A stretch of 55,921 nucleotides of DNA from CAYMAZ01 sp964428185. GTDB lineage: Bacteria > Bacteroidota > Bacteroidia > Bacteroidales > DTU049. The position numbers were made by a program, and so were the translations under genes. Shown in pieces: positions 35,264 through 44,677 of this stretch. The notes under the pieces were generated by a model. The model was not told the origin of the DNA and made no database searches. It saw nothing but the letters and a program-made list of their open reading frames with translations. Position 1 is the first letter of the stretch. Each line of letters starts with the position of its first letter. The DNA lies in the NCBI GenBank assembly GCA_964428185.1, contig CAYRXH010000008.1, forward strand, positions 1 to 55,921, given 5' to 3'.

Positions 35264-37945
35264 ATGTTTCTGAGATCTCTATTTTTACTACCTCTGATTT
35301 TGAGTTCTTTTTCTTTGGTTTATTCCCAGCCAACTGTGTATGAACATACCACATCCCATCATCAGGAATTGAGGATTTCCGGGACCAAAGAAATCAATAC
35401 ACAGGTCTCTGATTTCATACTTACTGAAATTGCAAGAGCATATCCTAAAAGTGCCGATGTAACGAAGATCAGTATTGACTACAGGTCAATGATTCAGTTG
35501 AAGAGGCTTGATTCTCTTTCATACAGTATTTTTTGCGAATTGAAGGAACTCAGGATGAGTGGTGATGTGATGTACAGAGGAATCAACATTGCCCACATTC
35601 TGCATCCTGATTTTGTATATTTCAAGCTCAGGGTATTCAGAAAAGACACGCCCGATGTGATTGTGTTCAGCCATGTTTATCCTGAAGTTCAGATGAATGA
35701 TCATTTGGGATATTACACAATTCTGAGGGACACTTTTCAGGATACTCTGAAGATGAGTGAATATTATGCAAGTATAGAAAATATTAACCTGCAGTGGGGC
35801 GAGCATTCACGAGAGCGATTCCTTAAAGGAGTGGCACTCATTCATGATTATTATGCTTCTGACAGAAAAATTGAAGTTCTCACGGAAATGATGAACAGCA
35901 TCAATCTTGATCAGATTGAGAGGGTAGCATTCAATAACATTGTTCTGAAAGAAGTTGAGAAAGAATATGAATTGCTTATGCAGCGCGATTTTCAGAATGA
36001 GTTGAATTTGTGGAATACTGACCCCATTGGTTTTGTAAAAAGAATGGAAGATTTTTATCAGAGTATGAGTGCACTGAGGTTTAAGATCAATAAAAAACTG
36101 GAACAACTGGACCGACTCTATTTTGAAAAGGGCTTACAGAAATATCAGGCAGAGAAATTTGACTCAGCCAGACATTATTATAATAAAGCAGTAGAATATA
36201 ATCCTGTTTTTGTACCTGCATTGACCGAACTTGTATGGCTTGATTACAAAAAAGGCCTCTTGGACAGTGCTGCAATGAGGATTGTTTTTATATACAGTTT
36301 CACAATTCCCGGGCTTGAAATTGAAAAAAGACTTTCAGAAGTCACATGTTTTCTTCTATCTTCCATTGATGAATCAGTGCAGAGAATGATTGTAAGGCAG
36401 GAATATACATCTGCTCAAGAATTGCTTGAAAAGGGGATGGAGATTTGTACTGTCGCACCACAACTTGATTGTTTCGAATCAATGGATAAACTTATGGCTC
36501 AGGTAAAGTATGGTTTGTATAAGTCTTTACTTGTTGTTGTGGATAAAGCTATTGAAAATAAAAGGTTTGAAATTGCGCGAATATATATTCAGCAGGCTAT
36601 TGATTATCAGAAAGCAAATGCTACATATATAATTACATCAGTTGAAGCAGAAAAATACTATACGCTGCTTTTTGAAGCCTGTTTGAGGGACATCACACAA
36701 CTGAATATCAAAAAGCAATATCAGAAAGCATTTGATACTGCAGAGTGGCTGAAAAGCTATTGTGATTCTGTGGGTTCAATCGATTGCAGCAGTATGTCCC
36801 AGCAGTGGACTCTTGCTTTAAAGGGACTTTACGGAGATCGTATGAGCAAAATTGAATCAGATATTGAAAATAAAAATTACATTGCCGCAGAAACAAGAAT
36901 GAAACTTCTGACAGATTTTATTCTTACTTATGAAGAACTTGATTTTGATGCAAGATACAGGAGTGCAGAAGTTGAAATTCAAACTTTCTATTATCATGGT
37001 GAAATTTCTGAAGCATTGTCAAATCTGGAGCATGGTTTTATGGAACCGGCCTGGGAGCATTTTATGAAAGCCTATGACATTCAGGAGAAATACAGGCTAA
37101 TAAAATTTGAACATATTGATTCACTGAGTAATATTGCCGGAACACCGGTACTTACAAAGTTGTATTTAAAAACTCTGGCTACTGAAAACCGAATGACAAT
37201 CACTCAGTTACAACAAGAAAATGACAATTATTTAAAGATGATTCAAAGAACCGGAATGCGACTGAATGATACACTTTCAGAACTTCAAAATGATCTTTTT
37301 AAACTCATTGGGGAACGTATTTGTGACAGCCTGAAAAATGATATTTCCCTTTATCTTTATCAAGTTGATAGCCTTTTGAATCATCAGGAGTTTGTCAAAG
37401 CAGACCAATTGCTGCAGAATACAGTAAGTGTTTGCCAGTCAAATACATCATGTCGATTGCCCATCGAACTTGTACTTGATATGAAAGTGAAAGTGAGATC
37501 AGGGGTTGAGTTTGAAACCGAAAACATGAGACTGCAGGAACTGGTTCAGGATAAAAAGTGGACAGAGGCCATTTCTCAATATTTCATTGTCGATTTGCTT
37601 GCTTCATCACAATTATTGTTTATGTGGGGAGTGAAGCGACAAACACTTTCGTCATTCATTGCATCCCAAAAAGACATTGATTTTCTCCTAAAAGGTTTTG
37701 ATTTTTTTATTGAACAAAAGCAATGGGACGATGCTTTTTTCACGCTTGATGAAATGAGAAAATTGGGATATTCTAAAGAACAAACTATTCAGCAACAGAC
37801 AAAAATAGGGCAGAAGTTGGCTGTGAGAGATAAAATTGCCGATCCTGAGGCGAATTTTAAAATTAATATCCTTAAATATACTGAAGGAGAAGAATATTTT
37901 TTGTATTTTAGCAGATCATACCGTAAAACATGGAAAAAAAATTAA
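35264..37945 (+). CDS. Large secreted helical-repeat (TPR-like) protein
   Basis: This 893-residue protein has a signal peptide ending VYSQ. Residues 30-170 look like a mixed domain of conserved strands (LRISGTKEINTQVSDFILTEIAR, then VIVFSHVYPEVQMNDHLGYYTILRDTF). From about 180 to 870 it is nearly all helix, with TPR-like pairs such as AEKFDSARHYYNKAVEYNPVFVPALTELVWL and IENKRFEIARIYIQQAIDYQ. I do not recognise a named family. It probably forms an extracytoplasmic scaffold. It ends seven bases before the S51 peptidase gene, so the two may be co-transcribed. Confidence 0.75.
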   Translation: MFLRSLFLLPLILSSFSLVYSQPTVYEHTTSHHQELRISGTKEINTQVSDFILTEIARAYPKSADVTKISIDYRSMIQLKRLDSLSYSIFCELKELRMSGDVMYRGINIAHILHPDFVYFKLRVFRKDTPDVIVFSHVYPEVQMNDHLGYYTILRDTFQDTLKMSEYYASIENINLQWGEHSRERFLKGVALIHDYYASDRKIEVLTEMMNSINLDQIERVAFNNIVLKEVEKEYELLMQRDFQNELNLWNTDPIGFVKRMEDFYQSMSALRFKINKKLEQLDRLYFEKGLQKYQAEKFDSARHYYNKAVEYNPVFVPALTELVWLDYKKGLLDSAAMRIVFIYSFTIPGLEIEKRLSEVTCFLLSSIDESVQRMIVRQEYTSAQELLEKGMEICTVAPQLDCFESMDKLMAQVKYGLYKSLLVVVDKAIENKRFEIARIYIQQAIDYQKANATYIITSVEAEKYYTLLFEACLRDITQLNIKKQYQKAFDTAEWLKSYCDSVGSIDCSSMSQQWTLALKGLYGDRMSKIESDIENKNYIAAETRMKLLTDFILTYEELDFDARYRSAEVEIQTFYYHGEISEALSNLEHGFMEPAWEHFMKAYDIQEKYRLIKFEHIDSLSNIAGTPVLTKLYLKTLATENRMTITQLQQENDNYLKMIQRTGMRLNDTLSELQNDLFKLIGERICDSLKNDISLYLYQVDSLLNHQEFVKADQLLQNTVSVCQSNTSCRLPIELVLDMKVKVRSGVEFETENMRLQELVQDKKWTEAISQYFIVDLLASSQLLFMWGVKRQTLSSFIASQKDIDFLLKGFDFFIEQKQWDDAFFTLDEMRKLGYSKEQTIQQQTKIGQKLAVRDKIADPEANFKINILKYTEGEEYFLYFSRSYRKTWKKN

Positions 37946-37952
37946 ATCAGAT

Positions 37953-38690
37953 ATGAAAAAGTTATTATTAATCAGTAATTCCACCAATTCAGGTGAACCT
38001 TACCTTGGGTGGCCCCGTGAATACATCCGGGAATTTTATCACTCACACGGAGTAAAAAACATTATATTTATTCCCTATGCAGGGGTCAATCTTGCCCCCG
38101 AGAACCTCTTGTCATCATATGATGCGTATGAAAAGCGTGTAGCTGAAGTTTTCGTAGAACTTGGGCTCACTGTTCAGTCTATCCACCGGACATCTGATCC
38201 TGTTGAATCTGTTAAGCGGGCCGAAGCAGTTGCCGTTGGAGGTGGTAATACCTTTCATTTGGTCAGCGAAATGCATCGCTATGGTGTGATGGAAGCCATA
38301 CGTGAGAGAGTGCTGGATGGGATGCCCTATGCAGGATGGAGTGCCGGTGCCAATGTTGCCTGCCCTACCATGAAAACAACCAACGATATGCCCATCATAG
38401 AGCCCGAATCATTCAATTGTTTGAATCTGGTTCCTTTTCAGATAAATCCGCATTATCTGGATGTTAATCCAGCCGGACATGGAGGCGAAACCCGTCAGCA
38501 AAGAATTGAAGAGTTTCTTGCTGTCAATAGGAAAATGAGGGTTGTTGGTTTGCGTGAAGGAACTCTGCTTCGAATTGAAGGCAACAGTATTCAACTGATG
38601 GGAAACCGTCCAATGGTAATCTTTGAATACGCAAAACTACTTGTGGAATACGATAAAATGGCAGATATCCAGTTTTTACTGAATGATTAA
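37953..38690 (+). CDS. pepE: Peptidase S51, dipeptidase E-like
   Basis: This 245-residue cytoplasmic serine peptidase belongs to S51, the family of aspartyl dipeptidase PepE and of cyanophycinase. The nucleophile motif is YAGWSAGANVACP (S130), with FIPYAG, VAVGGGNTFHL and the C-terminal PFQINPHYLD as supporting blocks. Length and motifs fit PepE (Asp-X hydrolysis) slightly better than cyanophycinase. A frame opening upstream at 37836 overlaps the previous gene; the ATG at 37953 gives the normal N-terminus KKLLLISNS. The cyanophycin-synthetase-like gene two positions downstream makes the beta-aspartyl alternative worth considering. Confidence 0.88.
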   Translation: MKKLLLISNSTNSGEPYLGWPREYIREFYHSHGVKNIIFIPYAGVNLAPENLLSSYDAYEKRVAEVFVELGLTVQSIHRTSDPVESVKRAEAVAVGGGNTFHLVSEMHRYGVMEAIRERVLDGMPYAGWSAGANVACPTMKTTNDMPIIEPESFNCLNLVPFQINPHYLDVNPAGHGGETRQQRIEEFLAVNRKMRVVGLREGTLLRIEGNSIQLMGNRPMVIFEYAKLLVEYDKMADIQFLLND

Positions 38691-38700
38691 ATATCAAATT

Positions 38701-39297
38701 ATGAGTTCAGAATTCTGGAATGAGCGATATGCATCCAAAGAGTATGTATATGGAAAAGACCCCAATGATTTTTTCAAGGAATATCTTGAAGAACAGATTG
38801 CCGGCAAAGTAATTCTTTTGGGTGAGGGAGAGGGACGAAATGCAGTATATGCTGCACAGAAAGGCTGGACTGTAGATGCCATAGATATCAGCCAGCAGGG
38901 AATGGATAAAGCAATCAGACTGTCCAGAGAAAAGGGGGTCAGAATCAACTATACTGTTGAAAATGTTCTATTTCATCAACCCAAACTAGATTATTATAAT
39001 CTCGGTGGTGTATTTTTTCTTCATATGCCAAGGCAGCAAAGACGGATACTTTCTGTGAAAATATGGGATGGACTTCGCCCGGGCGGGAAAATGATCATGG
39101 AAGTGTTTTCCAAGGATCAGCTGAAATTTGATACGGGTGGGCCAAGAGAAAATGAACTCCTGTATTCTGAGCAGGAAATTATGAGTGACTTCCCGTGTTT
39201 CAAATTTGAAATGCTGCAGACCATTGAACGTGAAATTCACGAAGGTTCATATCATAAGGGCAGGGTTTCAGTGATTCGTTTTATTGGTGTTAAATAG
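38701..39297 (+). CDS. Class I SAM-dependent methyltransferase (TehB-like)
   Basis: This 198-residue protein opens with FWNERYASKEYVYGKDPNDFF, the usual start of small TehB/thiopurine-type methyltransferases. Motif I follows (VILLGEGEGRNAVYAAQKGWTVDAIDIS), then an acidic loop after strand 2 and FLHMPRQQRR. The ATG at 38701 is preferred; an in-frame start at 38683 overlaps pepE. It sits ten bases after pepE and six before the CphA-like gene, suggesting one transcript. Substrate unknown. Confidence 0.88.
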   Translation: MSSEFWNERYASKEYVYGKDPNDFFKEYLEEQIAGKVILLGEGEGRNAVYAAQKGWTVDAIDISQQGMDKAIRLSREKGVRINYTVENVLFHQPKLDYYNLGGVFFLHMPRQQRRILSVKIWDGLRPGGKMIMEVFSKDQLKFDTGGPRENELLYSEQEIMSDFPCFKFEMLQTIEREIHEGSYHKGRVSVIRFIGVK

Positions 39298-39303
39298 CTT
39301 GAT

Positions 39304-40737
39304 GTGAATACTCCTGATCATATGGTCGGTGATTCCTTCTGCAATGCAGGGCCTGTTACCCTTGAAAAGATCTCTGTTTTAAAAGGTGCCAACTTTTTCA
39401 GCGGTGGTCCTGTAATTCATATGAGAACAGCACTGAATGAATATGATGAGGTATATACCAGTGAGATTGATGGTTTTTACCAGGGACTTAGCATGACATT
39501 GCCCACACTCATTGAACATCATTGCTCCGAAGGCATGAGAGGTGGCTTTTTCATTCGGGTTAAGGATGGAACACTGCTCGGACATGTTATTGAACATGTA
39601 GCCATTGAGCTTCAGACCCTGGGCGGAATGGACGTATCCTACGGCAAAACCAGAAGTACTCTGACACCAGGAGTCTATAACATAGTATTCAGATATTTTA
39701 ATGAACTCGCTGGACTTTATGCCGGAAAGGCTGCCATTCAACTGGTTAACTCAATTCTCAAAAATGAACCTTTTGATGTTATTCCTGTCATTGCCAGGTT
39801 AATTGAATTAAAGAACTCTGGTAAACATTCAGAGTTCACTGAACAATTGATTCATGAAGCTTCTGAAAGGCAAATACCATGGATGTATTCTGAGTCAAAA
39901 AATTCTGTTATGCTTGGCTCAGGAAAATATCAACAATGGATTCCATCATCAATGAAAACTATTCCTGACCATCTTGCAAATACAATTCATACACCCGATG
40001 AATATCTGAATTATTTGTTTAGTCAAAACCAGCCAGATCATATTCCCCTTATTGCAATAACCGGATCATATGGAAAAACAAGTTGTGCTGAACTTATTGC
40101 AAAAGGGCTGAAACTGAAAGGGATGAATACTGCAACTTCAACATCAAACGGAGTGTTTTTCGGAAATCTGAAAACCGATGCTGAATTTCAAAGCGGAAAT
40201 CCTCATACTGAGCTGTTGCTACAAAGTAATGATATAGATATTGCTGTTTGTGAAATACCTGCTGAAAGTATATTTATTTCCGGATTATCATATCAACTGT
40301 CAGATATTGGTGTTGTTCTCAATGTTGCTGATGTACATTTGAAAGAACTAGATGTGAAAAAAATTGAAGATATTGCTTATGCCAAATCAGTCGTTGCCGA
40401 GGAAGTCAGAAGCGACGGATATGCTATATTGAATGCCTGTGATGATTATACAGCAGAGATGGCTGATCGTGTTTATTCAGGAATTGCCTGGTTTTCTCAT
40501 GATAAAAACAACACTCTTACACGCAAACTCCTCAATTCCAATGCAATTGTTTCAATTTCTGATGGAAATTCATTGAATATTTTCAGAAACGGTCATTCAA
40601 TTTTTCATGCAGTAATTGAAAACCAGATGTTGTTTGATCGGAAAGGATTTGTATATGACTCAGTTAATGCTGCAATACTGACATTGCATTTGCTTGGTGT
40701 TGATGCAGAAACGATTTTAAAAACTATACAAGAATAA
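39304..40737 (+). CDS. Cyanophycin synthetase-like protein lacking the ATP-grasp domain
   Basis: The N-terminal 160 residues closely follow the CphA N-domain: LEKISVLKGANFFSGGPVIHMR, EHHCSEGMRGGFFIRVKDGT, GHVIEHVAIELQTLGGMDV, STLTPGVYNIVF and AGKAAIQLVNSIL. After a stub resembling the start of the ATP-grasp domain (VMLGSGKYQQWI, about 202-213) the sequence passes directly to a Mur-ligase-type domain with P-loop GSYGKTS (254-260) and its central sheet. CphA is about 870-900 residues; here the ATP-grasp core and the usual C-terminal Mur domain are missing, yet the frame is open. The start is GTG at 39304; ATG at 39322 is an alternative. Confidence 0.82.
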   Translation: MNTPDHMVGDSFCNAGPVTLEKISVLKGANFFSGGPVIHMRTALNEYDEVYTSEIDGFYQGLSMTLPTLIEHHCSEGMRGGFFIRVKDGTLLGHVIEHVAIELQTLGGMDVSYGKTRSTLTPGVYNIVFRYFNELAGLYAGKAAIQLVNSILKNEPFDVIPVIARLIELKNSGKHSEFTEQLIHEASERQIPWMYSESKNSVMLGSGKYQQWIPSSMKTIPDHLANTIHTPDEYLNYLFSQNQPDHIPLIAITGSYGKTSCAELIAKGLKLKGMNTATSTSNGVFFGNLKTDAEFQSGNPHTELLLQSNDIDIAVCEIPAESIFISGLSYQLSDIGVVLNVADVHLKELDVKKIEDIAYAKSVVAEEVRSDGYAILNACDDYTAEMADRVYSGIAWFSHDKNNTLTRKLLNSNAIVSISDGNSLNIFRNGHSIFHAVIENQMLFDRKGFVYDSVNAAILTLHLLGVDAETILKTIQE

Positions 40738-40807
40738 TTATCAGTAAATTGATTTTTTCTTAGTGAATCTGATAGCGTATCTCAATCCTTTTGTTGACAT
40801 AGGAAAA

Positions 40808-41908
40808 CTAACTACCCAGTAATTTTTCCAATAAATCCTCAAGTTGTTTCCCTCTGAGATTTTTTCCAACGATGATTCCTTCAGAGTTTATGATAATATT
40901 TGCAGGTATTGAAGAAACTCCATATTTTCTGGATGTGACTGATCCCCATCCTTTCAGCTCACTCACATGGTCTGACCATGACAGATAATCATCAATGATG
41001 GCTTTGCGCCACCCATCAACGTTGTTATCAAGAGAAACGGAATAATATGCAAGACCCTTGTCTTTATATTTGTTGTACATTTCAACCTTATGTGGGTTCT
41101 CACGACGACAGGGTCCACACCAGGATGCCCAGAAATCAATAATGACAACTTTTCCTTTCAATGGGAACAGTGAAATACTGTCTCCTGAAATACCGGGTAA
41201 TTTGATATTGTCCAGCTTTGCTCCGATACCGGTTTGCTTTTCTGTTTCAATACGTGAATAAAAATTTTGAATAATCGGATGCTCAGGATATGTTTTTTTA
41301 AGATTGTCTGCAATTTGTGAATAAAGTTCAAGATAAGTGCCGATATCAAGTTTTTCAATAAAGAAAAGCGCAGCAGGAGACGAAGTGTTAGCATTGAGAA
41401 ACTTCAGCAGTTCAGCATTTTTAACTTCATTGACGGAGTCAATTTTTAACTGATACGCTGAAGTGAGTTCAGCACTTTTAATTATCACCGGAATGGCGTT
41501 GAATTCAGCAATGAGACTGTCTATCTGAGATTGAAGCAGAAATTGAATCCGTTCCTGCTCATAAACCAGAGAAGTATTTGGTGAACCCTTAATCTGTATG
41601 CTGGTAAAGATGTTTTCCAAGTCAACACTTATGTTTACCTTTTCACCAGGGAGGGCAATAAGCACAACAAAGACATTGGGATTAAATGAAATTTTGAAGA
41701 ATTCAAGCTGTTTTAGTTCTAGATCAATGCTGATGTTGTTGTTCTTAAGAGGAAGACTTCTTTTCTGAAACCATCCTTTATTAAAAGTTTCAATGCTAAC
41801 AGTTTGACTTGGTGCCTTTTCAAAAGAGATGCTTGCAGAGAAATTATTCTGTCCGCTCAGTGTATGCATCAGAAGGATATAGATTGCTGTAAAAATGAGA
41901 TGTTTCAT
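40808..41908 (-). CDS. TlpA-like thiol:disulfide oxidoreductase
   Basis: This 366-residue secreted protein (signal peptide ending LSGQ) has a beta-rich N-terminal domain of DUF4369 type (about 20-115), a helical linker, and a C-terminal thioredoxin/TlpA domain with KVVIIDFWASWCGPCRRENP. The CxxC is at 264-267. Such proteins reduce periplasmic disulfides, often for cytochrome c maturation. It could supply ResB/CcsA and the octaheme cytochrome, but is encoded far from them. The ATG at 41908 is chosen over an upstream in-frame start because it begins the signal peptide. Confidence 0.88.
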   Translation of the reverse strand: MKHLIFTAIYILLMHTLSGQNNFSASISFEKAPSQTVSIETFNKGWFQKRSLPLKNNNISIDLELKQLEFFKISFNPNVFVVLIALPGEKVNISVDLENIFTSIQIKGSPNTSLVYEQERIQFLLQSQIDSLIAEFNAIPVIIKSAELTSAYQLKIDSVNEVKNAELLKFLNANTSSPAALFFIEKLDIGTYLELYSQIADNLKKTYPEHPIIQNFYSRIETEKQTGIGAKLDNIKLPGISGDSISLFPLKGKVVIIDFWASWCGPCRRENPHKVEMYNKYKDKGLAYYSVSLDNNVDGWRKAIIDDYLSWSDHVSELKGWGSVTSRKYGVSSIPANIIINSEGIIVGKNLRGKQLEDLLEKLLGS

Positions 41909-41972
41909 ATTACTATTGAAGTAGGATACAAAATTAAAAAAAATGATGTAATAACTTGAACTTTTGCAATTT

Positions 41973-42521
41973 TTAGGCCACAATGACCTCGTCCATTTTG
42001 ATATCAAGACAAGTTGCTGGTATTTCATCAAAATACTGAAAATCAAAGCAAACACCAAGTTTGAAGCCTTTCATATTTGGTAGTAATGTGTCATAGTATG
42101 CTTTGCCGCGACCGAGTCTGTTCATTTTTTTGTCAAATGCAATACCCGGAACAATGATCAGATCAATGGATGAAAGATCATCAAGAATTTTACCAATAGG
42201 TTCACTAATATTGAAGGCTTCTCCGCTTGTCATCTTTTCAGTACCTTCAAATTGTCTTATCTCAAGATATTCGCCACGAACAACAGGAAGAAAAAACTGT
42301 TTGAGGTGCATATTTCTGATAATGAATTCAATAGTTTGAACTTCATCTGGCATAGACCAGTAACACAGAATATTTTTTGCATCTGAAAAGTACTGTCGTT
42401 TCTCCAGATCAGAAAAGATTAGATGTGATTTTTTCAACTTCTCCTCAGAGGAAACCAGTTTTTTCAGCTCCCTGATATTCTTCCGGAATACTTGTTTTCT
42501 AAAATAGATGTCTTCATTCAT
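41973..42521 (-). CDS. 5-formyltetrahydrofolate cyclo-ligase
   Basis: This 182-residue enzyme converts 5-formyl-THF to 5,10-methenyl-THF using ATP. Supporting blocks are FRKNIRELKKLVSSEEK at the N-terminus, ILCYWSMPDEVQT (substrate loop), IDLIIVPGIAFDKKMNRLGRGKAYYDTLL (ATP/phosphate site) and the C-terminal DVKMDEV-like DIKMDEVI. It starts two bases after the dnaG stop on the minus strand and so is likely co-transcribed with dnaG. Confidence 0.92.
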   Translation of the reverse strand: MNEDIYFRKQVFRKNIRELKKLVSSEEKLKKSHLIFSDLEKRQYFSDAKNILCYWSMPDEVQTIEFIIRNMHLKQFFLPVVRGEYLEIRQFEGTEKMTSGEAFNISEPIGKILDDLSSIDLIIVPGIAFDKKMNRLGRGKAYYDTLLPNMKGFKLGVCFDFQYFDEIPATCLDIKMDEVIVA

Positions 42522-42523
42522 AA

Positions 42524-44482
42524 TCAGTCAAGTCTGATGATTCCAAGGCGAGAACCGATTTCTTTCATAACTGCCTGGATGTGTTTCATGCTTTCAATGA
42601 TCTGGTTCTGCTCATTCACATCCTTTGTGTTTTCCAAAACTTTGTCTAGTGTATCAAATTCTTCTTGCAAACGGAGCAGTTTGTAATGCATCACAGTATA
42701 TTTTACTTCCTTGGAAAGCAATTCGGGGGCATTGTCAATGCTCAGAACTTTGATATTCAGTTCTTTAAGCCAATTTGGGCTGAGAACAAAAGGAGATGTC
42801 ATAAGATTGATGACGTACTTGATTAACTTATCATTCCGGAGAGATAAAATCCATGAATGTGGGTCGGGTAATAATGTTTCTTCATATGCTTTCCTGAAAA
42901 AATTAAATACCTGTGATGCCATAATATCTTTCATTGTATATTCATCTTCCAGCAGTGTCTGCATTATAAAGTCAGTAACAGGCATCTGTATTTCAATTTC
43001 CTGTTGGTTATCATCAATAATCATAACCGGGATGGTGTGATTGTGATAATTGATCAGCAAGCCTGCAATCCGGTTTTCCAGATACATGAATCTGTTGGTT
43101 GATTCAATGATCTGATTATCATGTGTGAATTCAGGTTCATTGTATTGGGTCGGTTCTGCTTTAGTTTTCCCTTGTTCAGCAAATCTTTTCCTGAGTATTT
43201 TTGACACTTCAGCAGCAAGCAGAGTTTCATCCATTCTGATGATTTCACTGCATTCTCGAACAAAAAGTGCCCTTGTAATTCCATCCTGAATTCTGGCAAT
43301 ACTCTGAACAATATCTTTTATGATAGTTGCCTTTCTGACAGGATCATTCCCTGCTTCACTACTAAGAAATTCAGCTTTGTATTTAATGAAATTCTGAGCA
43401 TGTGTTTCAAAATATGTGACAATATCCTGATCTCTGTTTTTTGTGGCAAATGAATCGGGATCTTCATTGTCGGGCAGAAGGAGTACTTTTACGTTCATTC
43501 CTGCATCCAGAAGCATATCAATACCCCTGAATGCAGCTTTGACACCAGCGGGGTCACCATCAAATAGTACGGTTACATTGGAAGTATGTCGTTTAATGAG
43601 TCGTATCTGATCATCTGTCAGACTTGTGCCCGAAGAGGCAACAACATTTTGAATTTCTGCCTGATACAGTGAAATAACATCCGTATAGCCCTCCACAATA
43701 TAGCAGTTGTCGTGCTTCTGAATGGCATTTTTTGCAAGATTTAGACCGAAAAGAACCTTGCTTTTGTGATAAATTGGAGTTTCGGGAGAATTGAGATATT
43801 TGGGTCCCTGATCGTTTGCTTTCAGCATTCTGGCACCAAACCCAAGCACTCTCCCGGCAATACTGTAGATGGGAAAAATAACCCTTCCTCTGAATTTATC
43901 CAGGGGTGTGGGAGAGTCAACTGCCAGACCGGCGGTTTTCAGATCTTCATGTTTATATCCCTGTGAAATTGCCCAGGCAACGAAACCGTTTTTACCATCA
44001 GGGGCATAACCAAGACCAAACTTCTCAATGGCATTGTCACTGAACTTTCTGCCCTTGAGATAAGAAAGCCCCACACTTTTTCCTTCATCACTGTTGTGCA
44101 GATATTCGGAATAAAATTTCTGAGCCAGTTCATGAAGTCTGAATAACAGCTGCTTTTCATCTTCTGTTTGTTTTTCTTCAGCAGAGATTTCCTTTTCTAT
44201 GATTTCAATATTGTACTTTTTCGCCAGAAACCGCAACGCTTCGGGGTAAGTATAATTTTCGTGCTGCATCACAAAATTCACACTTCCACCCGCAGCCCCG
44301 CATCCAAAACATTTATAGATGTTTTTGCTTGGAGATACTGAGAATGATGGAGTCTTTTCGTTATGAAAAGGACACAAACCCCAGAAATTTGCGCCTTTTT
44401 TTTTGAGAAAAACAAACTCCCCAACCACTTCTTCTATGCGGCAGGCTTCATGTATTCTTTGAATATCATCCTGTGAAATCAT
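42524..44482 (-). CDS. dnaG: DNA primase
   Basis: DnaG (652 aa) makes RNA primers at replication forks. The zinc-binding domain has CPFH at 37-40 and CFGC at 58-61. The TOPRIM core follows, with CYIVEGYTDVISLYQ and VTVLFDGDPAGVKAA. The C-terminal helicase-interacting region runs to the end and is full length for Bacteroidota. The start is ATG 44482 (MISQDD); an in-frame TTG six bases earlier was rejected. Confidence 0.96.
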   Translation of the reverse strand: MISQDDIQRIHEACRIEEVVGEFVFLKKKGANFWGLCPFHNEKTPSFSVSPSKNIYKCFGCGAAGGSVNFVMQHENYTYPEALRFLAKKYNIEIIEKEISAEEKQTEDEKQLLFRLHELAQKFYSEYLHNSDEGKSVGLSYLKGRKFSDNAIEKFGLGYAPDGKNGFVAWAISQGYKHEDLKTAGLAVDSPTPLDKFRGRVIFPIYSIAGRVLGFGARMLKANDQGPKYLNSPETPIYHKSKVLFGLNLAKNAIQKHDNCYIVEGYTDVISLYQAEIQNVVASSGTSLTDDQIRLIKRHTSNVTVLFDGDPAGVKAAFRGIDMLLDAGMNVKVLLLPDNEDPDSFATKNRDQDIVTYFETHAQNFIKYKAEFLSSEAGNDPVRKATIIKDIVQSIARIQDGITRALFVRECSEIIRMDETLLAAEVSKILRKRFAEQGKTKAEPTQYNEPEFTHDNQIIESTNRFMYLENRIAGLLINYHNHTIPVMIIDDNQQEIEIQMPVTDFIMQTLLEDEYTMKDIMASQVFNFFRKAYEETLLPDPHSWILSLRNDKLIKYVINLMTSPFVLSPNWLKELNIKVLSIDNAPELLSKEVKYTVMHYKLLRLQEEFDTLDKVLENTKDVNEQNQIIESMKHIQAVMKEIGSRLGIIRLD

Positions 44483-44677
44483 CAGCAATAAGTCTTTTGC
44501 GAAATTACAAAAAAATCTATGGAAATTTATGAAATCAATTTAGAGTTTACTCACTGTTTTTTGTTTAAATTCAGGGGCTGAAATAAGATTACAATCCTTA
44601 AGCTAATTCAATTCAATACTTTTGAAAAAAAACTTAGGAAATATTTAATATTCTGCGTTATTTTTTATTGCTCTACA

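Noticed and set aside
40808..41908. TlpA-type gene as a member of the sulfur/haem operon
   Set aside because: Function would fit, but it lies nearly 30 kb away in another transcript, so no genetic link can be claimed.
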